DNA from: an uncultured Flavobacterium sp.
GTDB taxonomy: Bacteria > Bacteroidota > Bacteroidia > Flavobacteriales > Flavobacteriaceae
DNA: 8,943 bases
Direction of reading: 5' to 3'
Assembly (NCBI RefSeq): GCF_946482535.1
Contig: NZ_CAMLRU010000110.1
Location: 1-8,943, forward strand
Part shown: positions 1 through 6,946 of the stretch, in pieces
How the letters are laid out: each line of letters begins with the position of its first letter
Numbering within the stretch: position 1 is the stretch's first letter
Translations under genes and position numbers: made by a program
Notes under the pieces: model-generated
Databases searched by the model: none
What the model was told of the DNA's origin: nothing
Seen by the model: the letters and a program-made list of their open reading frames with translations, nothing else

Positions 1-1018
1 TTTCTCCGGCTACCATCAGGAATTGTTTGATTTGCTTTTCGTCGGATTGGTGGTTTTCAATCACCATATAATACATCAATACGGCCGGAATAACACCCGC
101 ACTTCCGTTGGTAGGCGCTGTAACTACGCGACCTAAAGCGGCGTTGACTTCGTTTACGGCTAAAGCAAAACAAGAAACCCATTTCAGGATTTGTCTAAAT
201 TTCACTTCTGTTTTTCGGATGGTTTCCAGCCATTCTTGGGGCGAATTGTAATTGGCCAAACCAATCAAGTTTTGGTGCATATCAAAGGCACGACGACGAA
301 CGTTTAATCCGCCGGGCAATATACCTTCCGAATGACAGCCTATGTACATGCATTCCAACATAGTGTTCCAAACACGCATTAATTCACTGTGAACTTCCGC
401 TTCGGGACGCATCGAAATTTCATTAGCATAAACAATTTCCGAAATGGATTTGTTTTCCTTGATAGTGTATTCCAATAATTCGGCGGCATTTTGAATCGGA
501 AAAGGAAACGCGCACTTAATTTGGTGTTTCTTTTTGGCATTCACTCGCTCTTCTTTCACTACAAAACCACCACCGATAGAGTAGAAGGTAGAGGTAATTG
601 CTTTTCCGTCATTAGTTGTTGCGGTAAACGACATCCCATTGGCATGATACGGCAAAAAGTTTTTATTAAAAACAATATCGGTTTCCGGATTGAAGGCAAT
701 CACCAATTCGTTGGCCAAATTAATTTGGTGCGTTTTGGCAATAGATTGAATAATACTGTCAATATTTTGTACCGGAATGTATTCCGGGTCTTGACCGCTT
801 AAACCCAACATTACGGCGTAATCAGTAGCATGACCTTTACCGGTAAGCGATAACGAACCATACAAATCTACTTTGACATGAGTGATTTCGGTCAACAGAT
901 TATCGTCTTTTAATTCGTTTAAAAAACGCTCCGCAGCACGCCAAGGTCCGAGTGTGTGTGAACTTGAAGGTCCAACACCTATTTTGAGCATATCAAATAC
1001 CGAAATGCATTCTTCCAT
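1..1018 (-). CDS. sdaA: L-serine ammonia-lyase, iron-sulfur single-chain type (partial, C-terminus off the window)
   Basis: The gene starts at 1018 on the minus strand and stays open to the window edge, giving the first 339 residues. By family knowledge it deaminates L-serine to pyruvate and ammonia in the cytoplasm with a [4Fe-4S] cluster. The N-terminal beta domain shows [10 protein letters not shown] at residues 16-25 (the family's GPSSSHTxGP signature). The alpha domain begins near residue 190 and carries [18 protein letters not shown] at 297-314, the other strong signature. Members of this type are usually about 455-475 residues, so roughly the last quarter is missing. The cluster-binding cysteines lie downstream of the APTNG motif in this family and are therefore not visible. 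The ATG at 1018 is the natural start: the reading begins [20 protein letters not shown], as in homologues, and a promoter lies just upstream. It is divergent from the oxygenase gene at 1206. The family call is firm; the symbol is by analogy with Escherichia coli sdaA. Confidence 0.93.
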   Translation of the reverse strand, partial: MEECISVFDMLKIGVGPSSSHTLGPWRAAERFLNELKDDNLLTEITHVKVDLYGSLSLTGKGHATDYAVMLGLSGQDPEYIPVQNIDSIIQSIAKTHQINLANELVIAFNPETDIVFNKNFLPYHANGMSFTATTNDGKAITSTFYSIGGGFVVKEERVNAKKKHQIKCAFPFPIQNAAELLEYTIKENKSISEIVYANEISMRPEAEVHSELMRVWNTMLECMYIGCHSEGILPGGLNVRRRAFDMHQNLIGLANYNSPQEWLETIRKTEVKFRQILKWVSCFALAVNEVNAALGRVVTAPTNGSAGVIPAVLMYYMVIENHQSDEKQIKQFLMVAGE

Positions 1019-1040
1019 TACTATATCGATTTAGTTAAGG

Positions 1041-1048
1041 CAAAGATA
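1041..1048 (-). promoter_or_regulatory. Bacteroidetes -7 box for the serine ammonia-lyase gene
   Basis: Read on the minus strand the site is TATCTTTG, an exact match to the Bacteroidetes -7 consensus TAnnTTTG. It ends 22 bases before the ATG at 1018, so the leader would be very short. No TTG lies at the normal 19-21 base distance upstream; the nearest one (1063-1065) leaves only 14 bases. The promoter may therefore have a poor -33 element. Confidence 0.5.
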
Positions 1049-1146
1049 TTGAAATTAGTATACAATTAAGAGCGTTGCATTGACAGAAATTCTTGCAATC
1101 TTTTGAATTTTGATAGCCTAAATTTATTTTTATTAAACTTTGAATA

Positions 1147-1160
1147 ACAAAGTACTTTGT
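1147..1160. repeat. Perfect 14-base palindrome, candidate operator
   Basis: The sequence ACAAAGTACTTTGT is its own reverse complement over all 14 bases. A third half-site, ACTTTG, lies at 1137-1142 in the same orientation as the right arm (1154-1159), 17 bases apart. With the left arm CAAAGT (1148-1153) it also forms an inverted repeat with a 5-base loop. The palindrome overlaps the predicted -33 element of the oxygenase promoter, as an operator would. The regulator is unknown and I cannot exclude chance in this AT-rich spacer. Confidence 0.35.
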
Positions 1161-1186
1161 ATTTAAATAGAAAATTTATACTTTAG
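1157..1186 (+). promoter_or_regulatory. Bacteroidetes-type promoter for the MpaB-like oxygenase gene
   Basis: A -33 TTG (1157-1159) is followed after exactly 19 bases by TACTTTAG (1179-1186), one mismatch from the -7 consensus TAnnTTTG. The ATG is 19 bases further on at 1206. The -33 element lies inside a perfect 14-base palindrome (1147-1160), which makes regulated use plausible. Confidence 0.45.
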
Positions 1187-1205
1187 CAAAATCAATTTTT
1201 AGAGT

Positions 1206-1973
1206 ATGGAATATTTTGTTGAAGACCAATCAATCGTTAGAAAAATTTGGGGAAAGAGTGATACTATATTGTTCATTTTTGCCGGAGCCGCAGCTGAGTT
1301 CGCTTTAAATAAGGCCGTGGATTGGCTTTACTTTACCGGCAAGTTACCGGCTGATCCTTTGGGAAGGTTGTTTTCTACGGTGCGATATGCCCGAATGATA
1401 GTTTTTGCACCCAAAGAAGAAGCCAATAAAGCCATTGATACCATGCGAAAAATACACTCAGCCGTTGAAGAAAAACGCGGAGCAGTAATTCCGGATTGGG
1501 CTTATCGCGATGTGTTGTTTATGCTGATTCATTATTCGATAGCCGCTTACGAATTGCTCGAAGCAAAATTAACCGAGACTGAGAAAGAAGAAGTCTATAA
1601 TGTTTTTTACAGAGTTGGGATAAGAATGGGTTTAAAAGAATTGCCGCCAACTTACACCGATTGGCTACCGGCAAGAGAAGCCCACTTGATGGACAATTTA
1701 CAAGAAAGTAAATATACTAAAGACCTTTTTAAACAATATAAAAAGCACCTCGGTACGTTCCGTTTCAGCGTTTTGATAGAAGGTCAAAAGTTGGTTTGCC
1801 CCAATCGGGTTAAAGCCTTGTTGCAATTTGGAAAGTTCTCTTTGCTAACCCCGGTAGTGCCAATGTATAAAGTCAGCCGATTAATGAAAATGGACGGACT
1901 GGTCAAAAGTATTTTATTGCCATCCGATTATAAAGAACAAATAAAAGAATTAGACCTGTTTAAAGCAAAGTGA
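1206..1973 (+). CDS. MpaB/DUF2236-family putative haem-dependent oxygenase
   Basis: A 255-residue protein of the family that includes fungal MpaB oxygenase and the catalytic domain of rubber oxygenase Lcp (DUF2236). Visible family marks, in order, are a hydrophobic FIFAGAAAEFAL stretch (23-34), DPLGRLFSTVRYARMIVF (50-67), IHSAVE with H84, a helix DVLFMLIHYSIAAYELLEA (102-120) with H109 at the position of the usual W-V-H-A-T-L motif, and FYRVGIRMGLKELPPTY (134-150). In Lcp a histidine in the corresponding helix is a haem ligand, so H109 is the best candidate by analogy. The substrate is unknown. There is no signal peptide, so a cytoplasmic place is likely. The start at 1206 fits the promoter 20 bases upstream. 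The gene stands alone between its own promoter and that of the next gene. The family call is good; oxygenase activity is inferred. Confidence 0.8.
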   Translation: MEYFVEDQSIVRKIWGKSDTILFIFAGAAAEFALNKAVDWLYFTGKLPADPLGRLFSTVRYARMIVFAPKEEANKAIDTMRKIHSAVEEKRGAVIPDWAYRDVLFMLIHYSIAAYELLEAKLTETEKEEVYNVFYRVGIRMGLKELPPTYTDWLPAREAHLMDNLQESKYTKDLFKQYKKHLGTFRFSVLIEGQKLVCPNRVKALLQFGKFSLLTPVVPMYKVSRLMKMDGLVKSILLPSDYKEQIKELDLFKAK

Positions 1974-1980
1974 TAGTAAT

Positions 1981-1997
1981 AGATTAAATGGTAATCT
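1981..1997 (+). terminator. Weak hairpin after the oxygenase gene, possible terminator
   Basis: AGATTA (1981-1986) and TAATCT (1992-1997) form a perfect 6-base stem around a 5-base loop, 8 bases after the stop codon. The stem is AT-rich and the following CTTGTTGGTTAAATTTT is only partly T-rich, so it would be a weak intrinsic terminator at best. Confidence 0.25.
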
Positions 1998-2012
1998 CTT
2001 GTTGGTTAAATT

Positions 2013-2042
2013 TTGTCAAACTAACAAATTACCTTACCTTTA
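2013..2042 (+). promoter_or_regulatory. Bacteroidetes-type promoter for the SLC13 carrier gene
   Basis: TTG at 2013-2015, a 19-base spacer, then TACCTTTA at 2035-2042 (one mismatch from TAnnTTTG). The ATG at 2072 is 29 bases downstream. The spacer equals that of the oxygenase promoter, which supports separate transcription of the two rightward genes. Confidence 0.45.
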
Positions 2043-2071
2043 AAAGATAATCCTAAGCAAACAGTCACTGA

Positions 2072-3529
2072 ATGCCAATTAGTTTTACAACCCACAAAAA
2101 AGAAATCGGTTTACTCCTAGGTGCTTTGCTCAGCGTTTTGAGTTTTGTTTTTAATCCGTTTGCGTTACCGCATCAGGCCAATTTGGTTTTGGCCATTTCC
2201 GTCTTAATGATTGTTTGGTGGATAACCGAAGCGTTGCCAATGCCGGTAGTGGCATTACTGCCCTTAGTGTTGTTTCCTTCATTTGGAATTGCATCACTCA
2301 AGGAAGTTTCCAAAGCTTATGGCGACCCGATAGTTTTTTTGTTTATGGGTGGTTTTTTTCTCGCTTTGGCTATAGAAAAATGGAACCTCCACAAAAGAAT
2401 GGCACTCGGGATTATCACTATCACCGGTACCAATGGCAATCGGATTATTCTCGGATTTATCATGGCCACGGGTTTCCTGAGTTTGTGGCTGAGCAATACC
2501 GCGACTACCATGATGATGTTTCCCATTGCCTTGTCGGTTATTCATGTGATTAAAAGCCACAATAAGAACGAAAAGAACGTCCATAATTTTTCATTGGTAC
2601 TAATGCTTTGCATTGCTTATGCTTCTAATTTTGCCTTGGGTACCATCATCGCAACACCGCCCAATGTGGCTTATGTAGGCTATATGGAAGAACGGTTCAA
2701 TCATACCATAGCCTTTGTTGATTGGTTAGTATTGTTTATGCCACTGACCTTGATTTTGTTATTGTTGCTTTATTTCGTTTTAGTAAAATGGTTGTATCCG
2801 AATCACATCAAGCACAGTGAGGAAGCCTCGAGTGCTATTAAGAAAGCCCAAAAGCAATTGGGCACCATGAGCACTGCTGAGTGGAGAGTTTTGTCAATTT
2901 TCAGTTTCACGGTTTTGCTGTGGATTATCAAAGATTTACTCAATGATTGGCAAAGTTTTGTTGTACTCGATGATACTATCATTGCTGTAATGGGCGCTAT
3001 TTTGTTGTTTTTAATTCCCTCAAATACAAAATCAAATACCGAAAACCCTGAGCGATTGCTGTCATGGCCAGATGCCGAAAAAATGGCTTGGGATGTGTTG
3101 CTCTTGTTTGGCGGTGGGATTGCTTTGGCCAATGCTTTAGAAGATTCTCAACTGGTACATGAGTTTGGAGCCGGTTTGGCCACTTTAGCCACTGATAATT
3201 TGTTTCTGATTATATTAATTGTAACCGCGATATCAGTTTTTTTAAGCGAAGTCATCAGTAATTTGGCTTTGGTGATTATCCTTTCTCCGGTAGTGACTTC
3301 AATGGCATTATCATTGAATTTGAATCCGTTATTACTTGGTATTCCGATGACATTGGGAGCTAGTTGCGCTTGTATGTTGCCTATGGGAACGCCACCCAAC
3401 GCCATAATTTTTGCCAAAGGACACATCAAAATAGAGCACATGATGCGAACCGGACTGGTTTTAAATATCGTTTGTATTCTTGTAATCAGTCTGTTTTGCT
3501 GGTTTTTTATGCCGATGTTGCCTTTGTAG
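2072..3529 (+). CDS. SLC13/DASS-family sodium-coupled anion symporter
   Basis: A 485-residue inner-membrane carrier of the divalent anion:sodium symporter family, which imports dicarboxylates or sulfate with sodium. It has the two-repeat architecture. Repeat one carries SNTATTMMMFPIA (141-153) and GTIIATPPN (190-198). Repeat two carries SEVISNLALVIILSP (392-406) and PMGTPPNAIIFAKG (437-450), the family's C-terminal signature. Hydrophobic segments alternate along the whole length, with a hydrophilic loop at about 243-270 and another at about 317-337. The second SNT motif reads SNL, which may change substrate or sodium handling. Length and both hairpin motifs look intact. By family resemblance a C4-dicarboxylate substrate is likelier than sulfate, but the sequence does not settle it. 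It has its own promoter and is convergent with the small membrane protein gene at 3531. Confidence 0.9.
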   Translation: MPISFTTHKKEIGLLLGALLSVLSFVFNPFALPHQANLVLAISVLMIVWWITEALPMPVVALLPLVLFPSFGIASLKEVSKAYGDPIVFLFMGGFFLALAIEKWNLHKRMALGIITITGTNGNRIILGFIMATGFLSLWLSNTATTMMMFPIALSVIHVIKSHNKNEKNVHNFSLVLMLCIAYASNFALGTIIATPPNVAYVGYMEERFNHTIAFVDWLVLFMPLTLILLLLLYFVLVKWLYPNHIKHSEEASSAIKKAQKQLGTMSTAEWRVLSIFSFTVLLWIIKDLLNDWQSFVVLDDTIIAVMGAILLFLIPSNTKSNTENPERLLSWPDAEKMAWDVLLLFGGGIALANALEDSQLVHEFGAGLATLATDNLFLIILIVTAISVFLSEVISNLALVIILSPVVTSMALSLNLNPLLLGIPMTLGASCACMLPMGTPPNAIIFAKGHIKIEHMMRTGLVLNIVCILVISLFCWFFMPMLPL

Positions 3530-3530
3530 T

Positions 3531-3698
3531 TTATCTTTCGTTGTTGAGTTCTTCTTCCTCTTCGGTTAGTTCGGACGAGTCTTCATTGAAATATTTAACA
3601 ACCTTTTCTTGGTCCTTTTGATTTTTATAAATCAAGTAGGCTACCAAAACGATAGCAATCACGACTACTACAGCAATTATTTTCCAATTGATTTCCAT
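3531..3698 (-). CDS. Small single-span membrane protein of 55 residues, function unknown
   Basis: The frame runs from ATG at 3698 to TAA at 3531-3533 and encodes 55 residues. Residues 6-23 (KIIAVVVVIAIVLVAYLI) form one strong membrane span. A basic stretch YKNQKDQEK follows, then a very acidic C-terminal tail, EDSSELTEEEEELNNER (39-55). This layout (short N-terminus, one helix, charged tail) is typical of real small membrane proteins and not of antisense noise, and the frame occupies otherwise empty DNA. Orientation is probably N-out with the tail in the cytoplasm, judged from the positive residues after the span. Its stop is one base from the carrier's stop, tail to tail. I do not recognise a family. 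A role as a helper or regulator of a neighbouring transporter is possible but unproven. Confidence 0.72.
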   Translation of the reverse strand: MEINWKIIAVVVVIAIVLVAYLIYKNQKDQEKVVKYFNEDSSELTEEEEELNNER

Positions 3699-3715
3699 GA
3701 TTATACGTTTTTACA

Positions 3716-3723
3716 TAAAGGTA
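3716..3723 (-). promoter_or_regulatory. Possible -7 box for the small membrane protein gene
   Basis: On the minus strand this reads TACCTTTA, identical to the -7 box proposed for the SLC13 carrier on the other strand, and it lies 17 bases before the ATG at 3698. No TTG is found at the expected distance; the best is GTT. The rest of the 104-base gap to the TSUP gene (3699-3802) shows nothing else I can name, so read-through from the TSUP gene is the alternative. Confidence 0.3.
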
Positions 3724-3802
3724 AAACAATTTAGCGTTCTTAACCCGTTTGTCGGTTTATCAAATTGTTAACTTTCAAAGAGTTATAAAGGACAACTTCT
3801 GA

Positions 3803-4576
3803 TTAAATTAACCCTGAACCCAATCCTAAAGAAATCAATATCAGCAGTACAGCTACCGTTACTTTTACGAAATGTAAAGTCACTTTTTTTAATAGTTTGT
3901 TGCCAACATAAGCGCCAATAGTGGCGGACAAAGTAGCACAAATAACCAAAGTCAGGTTGTCAGTCAATCCGGCTTTGTCAAAGCGAGTGGTATAAACACT
4001 CAAGCGAGTGATATCAACAAAAGTAGAAACCACCACAGTTGTAGCAATAAAAGATTCTTTAGACAATCCGGCTTTGATTAAAAAAGCACTTCTCAATGCT
4101 CCTTGAACACCCGCCAATCCGCCAAAGAAACCACTCAAAACACCACCAAGCGGCAACTTTTGTTGTCCGAATTCCAATTTGCTGAAATATGGAATCAGGT
4201 CGATACAAGCAAACAGTATGAGTAGAACAGCCACGATAAATTTTACCGGAAAGACCTCAATGGTTTTGTCCCAAAGGGTATAAGTAAACAATGGTTCGAT
4301 ATCAGAAATGTTTAACAATAGCCAAGAACCCAAAGCGGCCGCAATCACTGCCGGAATTCCGAAACGCAACACCACTTTTCGATCGGCTTTTTTTCCGACC
4401 AAAAAGAGTTTGAAGAGATTGTTAAAAAAATGAACCACACCCGTCAATCCGATGGCAATATTGACCGGGAAGAAAATCATAAATACCGGAGTTAAGATGG
4501 TTCCCAAACCAAATCCGGAGAAAAAAGTTAAGATGGCAACCAAAAAAGCAACGATAGAAATAATAAAGATTTCCAT
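3803..4576 (-). CDS. TSUP-family (TauE/SafE-like) membrane permease
   Basis: A 257-residue polytopic membrane protein of the 4-toluene sulfonate uptake / sulfite exporter TauE/SafE family, whose characterised members move sulfur-containing anions or organic acids. The two related halves each open with the glycine-rich family motif: SGFGLGTILTPVF at 20-32 and SGFFGGLAGVQGALRSAFL at 148-166. Hydrophobic spans lie at about 3-19, 24-44, 72-90, 110-130, 176-190, 207-225 and 238-254. Length is normal for the family (about 250-270). The ATG at 4576 is 6 bases after the stop of the PAQR gene, so the two are probably transcribed together from upstream. No substrate can be read from the sequence, and no sulfur metabolism gene is nearby. 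The family call is firm; sulfite export itself is not supported. Confidence 0.88.
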   Translation of the reverse strand: MEIFIISIVAFLVAILTFFSGFGLGTILTPVFMIFFPVNIAIGLTGVVHFFNNLFKLFLVGKKADRKVVLRFGIPAVIAAALGSWLLLNISDIEPLFTYTLWDKTIEVFPVKFIVAVLLILFACIDLIPYFSKLEFGQQKLPLGGVLSGFFGGLAGVQGALRSAFLIKAGLSKESFIATTVVVSTFVDITRLSVYTTRFDKAGLTDNLTLVICATLSATIGAYVGNKLLKKVTLHFVKVTVAVLLILISLGLGSGLI

Positions 4577-4582
4577 AATAAA

Positions 4583-5215
4583 TTAAAGACTTTTGTAAAT
4601 GGCTAAAAAATGTAGGACAGTGCCTAAAAGCACAAAGATATGCCAAACGGTATGATAGTAATATTTATAACTTTTGACATAAAAATAAACCCCGATAGTG
4701 TAACTCAAACCACCGGCCAATATCCACCAAAAAATTTCTAAAGGAACTGTGTTTACCAAGGGTTTAATGACAAATACAATCATCCAACCCATGACCAAAT
4801 AGAGCACCACTGACAACCATTCAAACTTTTTGATAAAGAATATTTTAAAGAACATGCCTAAGAAAACTATAGTCCACATGGTAGTGAGAAAAATAAAGGC
4901 TGTTTCACTCGGCAGGTATTTAATCATTAAAGGCGTGTAAGTACCGGCAATGAGAAAATAAATACTGATGTGATCGGCTATTTGAAGCCAATTTTTAGTC
5001 TTTTCTTTTTGCACTAAATGGTACAGTGATGAACAAGTGTAAACCAAGAACATTCCAACGGCAAAAGCGGCTACCGAGTAAAAACTGGTTAAATCATTGG
5101 CATTGTAAGTTGCATTCAAGACAATCGGCATGGCAATTACACAGAACAGTATACCCAAACCATGCGATATGGCATTGGCCAATTCTTCGTTGCGGGTTTG
5201 TTCTCGGTGTTTCAT
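4583..5215 (-). CDS. trhA: Haemolysin-III/PAQR-family membrane homeostasis protein TrhA
   Basis: A 210-residue seven-helix membrane protein of the bacterial haemolysin III branch of the PAQR family. Bacterial members are linked to membrane energetics and lipid fluidity; despite the name they are not established toxins. The signature begins with E10-E11 and NAISHGLG (14-21). The metal-site motifs are SSLYH (S62 and H66), DHISIYFLIAGTYTP (81-95) with D81, and HTVWH (H188 and H192). In solved PAQR structures the equivalent S/H, D and HxxxH residues form a zinc-binding, hydrolase-like site, so all key residues appear present. Length is normal for the family. It is followed after 6 bases by the TSUP permease, and is 62 bases downstream of the hydrolase gene. 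That gap holds no convincing promoter, so co-transcription with the hydrolase operon is possible. Confidence 0.92.
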   Translation of the reverse strand: MKHREQTRNEELANAISHGLGILFCVIAMPIVLNATYNANDLTSFYSVAAFAVGMFLVYTCSSLYHLVQKEKTKNWLQIADHISIYFLIAGTYTPLMIKYLPSETAFIFLTTMWTIVFLGMFFKIFFIKKFEWLSVVLYLVMGWMIVFVIKPLVNTVPLEIFWWILAGGLSYTIGVYFYVKSYKYYYHTVWHIFVLLGTVLHFLAIYKSL

Positions 5216-5277
5216 GAGGCGTTTAATTTATAGCGTAAAATTAGTGAAAAGCCAATGGTAATTTGGGCCATTTTGTT

Positions 5278-6297
5278 CTAAAATTCAGCTATTGTATCTT
5301 TTGACGTTTGGGTCTTGGCTTTTATAAAGTTAACCGATTTGTCCAGGGCTAGCTTAGCCGCATCGGTTTCAAAATTGAATTGGTATTCGTGAGGCAATTT
5401 TGGGGCAAATCCTTCAGGATAAAACAAGCGTTCGACTTCAACTCCCAAACTGTCCAATTTATTGGCTAAAGCCACAGAATGGAATTCAAGCGGATCATCA
5501 TTGCCGACAGAAATAAAGCTCGGCGGAAAATCTTTGGTTACAAAATTTAAAACAGAAGCGGTTTTGAAATACGCATTGTTCACAAAATTCTTATCGCCGC
5601 TATACGACCATAATACGGTTCGCATAAAGGCACCAAAATCACCCTCGGTATTGATTTTATCCGTTTCATACGGACCGCAATACAACAACAGACCTTTGAG
5701 TTGAGAAGGCGATATTTTTGAAGTTACTTTAGTGGCTTTGGCATAATTAGGCGAAGTGATGATGGCGGCTAATTGTGCCGATATATGCGAACCACCCGAA
5801 TCTCCGGCCAAAAAGAGTTGTTGGGCATCAATAGGGAATTGCGCTTCGTTTTTAGTGAGATATTCCAAAGCTTGATTAAGTTGTTTTACTGGAGTAGGAT
5901 AAACCGCTTCAGGGGCCACCGAATAATCAATAGCCACCACGGCAAAGCCATAAGACGCCAAGATTTTACAATAATTCGCCACTTGGTCTTTGCTGCCCGA
6001 AATCAAGCCGCCGCCGTGTGTCCAAACTATGGCGGGTAATTTTACGTTGGTATTTTCGGGATAGTACAAATCGAATTTGGCTATATCAGTTGGAGTGCCA
6101 TAAGTGATATTCCCTTTGGTAGCAATGCCTTTCGGAACATATTTTTCTAAAGCTTTGTTGGTTTCCACACCTCCTTTGTCAAATGCCGAGCGAATCAAAA
6201 GGGCAGAAGGATAAGGAGACACTTTAAAGGCGATAAAACTTATAAGCGTTAGACTTAATAATACGATTAGGGTTCTAAGAAGAATTTTTTTGAGCAT
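5278..6297 (-). CDS. Membrane-anchored alpha/beta hydrolase, hormone-sensitive-lipase type
   Basis: A 339-residue serine hydrolase. Residues 6-24 are hydrophobic after MLKK and have no lipobox, so they act as a signal-anchor placing the enzyme outside the inner membrane. The fold begins near residue 72. It carries the oxyanion-hole motif HGGG (94-97), the nucleophile elbow GDSGG (165-169) with S167, the acid D268 in GNDDPL (265-270), and H303 in LPHEYQF (301-307), which gives a full catalytic triad. HGGG plus GDSGG is the arrangement of hormone-sensitive-lipase-like esterases, which cut short-chain carboxylic esters. The true substrate (acetylated sugar, lipid or other ester) cannot be told. 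The gene starts 4 bases after the Pr6Pr stop codon, so the two are surely translated from one message. Enzyme class is firm; location is inferred. Confidence 0.9.
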   Translation of the reverse strand: MLKKILLRTLIVLLSLTLISFIAFKVSPYPSALLIRSAFDKGGVETNKALEKYVPKGIATKGNITYGTPTDIAKFDLYYPENTNVKLPAIVWTHGGGLISGSKDQVANYCKILASYGFAVVAIDYSVAPEAVYPTPVKQLNQALEYLTKNEAQFPIDAQQLFLAGDSGGSHISAQLAAIITSPNYAKATKVTSKISPSQLKGLLLYCGPYETDKINTEGDFGAFMRTVLWSYSGDKNFVNNAYFKTASVLNFVTKDFPPSFISVGNDDPLEFHSVALANKLDSLGVEVERLFYPEGFAPKLPHEYQFNFETDAAKLALDKSVNFIKAKTQTSKDTIAEF

Positions 6298-6301
6298 GGG
6301 A

Positions 6302-6934
6302 TTACCGTTTATTAGGATTGATAAATTTTCCGAGGGCTACCAACACAAAGGCTCCGATGGTAAAGGCTCCAAATAAAAGGCCACAGAAGCGGAGTACTTT
6401 TTCCCAACCCAATTGGGCTACATCCAGAAAAGGATAGGGATAATAGCCCGAAAGTTGTCCTCTCAGAAGAATGTAAACCAAGTAAAACAAAGGATAAAGC
6501 AGCCAACTCGGAATGGATTTCCAAGCCACCGCTTTTTTGTTTTCAAAGAAAATCCAAAAGATAAAAACATATATCGGAATGACAGAATGCAGTAATTCAT
6601 CTACGATTTTTTGCATAGCGGTAGGTTCCCATATATGGCGCAATAGCAATTGATAGACAATACCAACAGTAGCAATGTAAAGCGTAGTGGCAGTTAAGAA
6701 CCCCGGTTTTTCAAAGCGCGAAAAAAGAGTGAGAGGTTTTTTATACCATAACACCGAGAAATACAAAGCCACCAAGCCATTGGTTAGGATGGTGAAATAA
6801 CTAAAAAAACGAATGGTGGTTTCGGTCAAAGACTCGACACGGTTTTGCATCATAATTACGAATTGAACAATGATAGCAAACCAACCAATGGCAGCGCCTA
6901 AAAAAACAATCTTATGCTTTAAGGTACTGTTCAT
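6302..6934 (-). CDS. Pr6Pr-family six-span membrane protein
   Basis: A 210-residue integral membrane protein resembling the family annotated as Pr6Pr (six conserved prolines), distantly related to AIG1/FAR-17a proteins. About six spans are visible at 9-28, 43-63, 80-99, 114-131, 144-158 and 182-203. Conserved-looking marks are FFSYFTILTN (43-52), LLRHIWEP (97-104), DELLHSVIPIYVFIFW (112-127) with D112, H116 and P120, WLLYPLFYLVYILLRG (144-159) and YPYPFLD (165-171). Eukaryotic AIG1/ADTRP proteins are hydrolases of fatty-acid esters of hydroxy fatty acids with Thr and His catalytic residues. T51 and H116 occupy plausible places but I could not align them. It lies 12 bases after the unknown lipoprotein and 4 bases before the hydrolase. 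Confidence 0.75.
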   Translation of the reverse strand: MNSTLKHKIVFLGAAIGWFAIIVQFVIMMQNRVESLTETTIRFFSYFTILTNGLVALYFSVLWYKKPLTLFSRFEKPGFLTATTLYIATVGIVYQLLLRHIWEPTAMQKIVDELLHSVIPIYVFIFWIFFENKKAVAWKSIPSWLLYPLFYLVYILLRGQLSGYYPYPFLDVAQLGWEKVLRFCGLLFGAFTIGAFVLVALGKFINPNKR

Positions 6935-6946
6935 AAGTTGTCTGAT

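Noticed and set aside
491..802. Plus-strand open frame of 103 codons inside the serine ammonia-lyase gene
   Set aside because: It lies fully antisense to a gene with clear family signatures, and its translation shows no domain or sensible composition.
5026..5217. Plus-strand open frame over the start of the PAQR gene
   Set aside because: Antisense to a gene with intact PAQR motifs, and no promoter or homologous motif supports it.
5236..5243. TAATTTTA on the minus strand upstream of the PAQR gene as a -7 box
   Set aside because: It has one mismatch and no TTG within 17-23 bases upstream, so it is not better than chance in AT-rich DNA.
5254..5272. Hairpin AATGG / CCATT between the hydrolase and PAQR genes as a terminator
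   Set aside because: Only 5 base pairs with a 9-base loop and no proper T-run on the minus-strand side.
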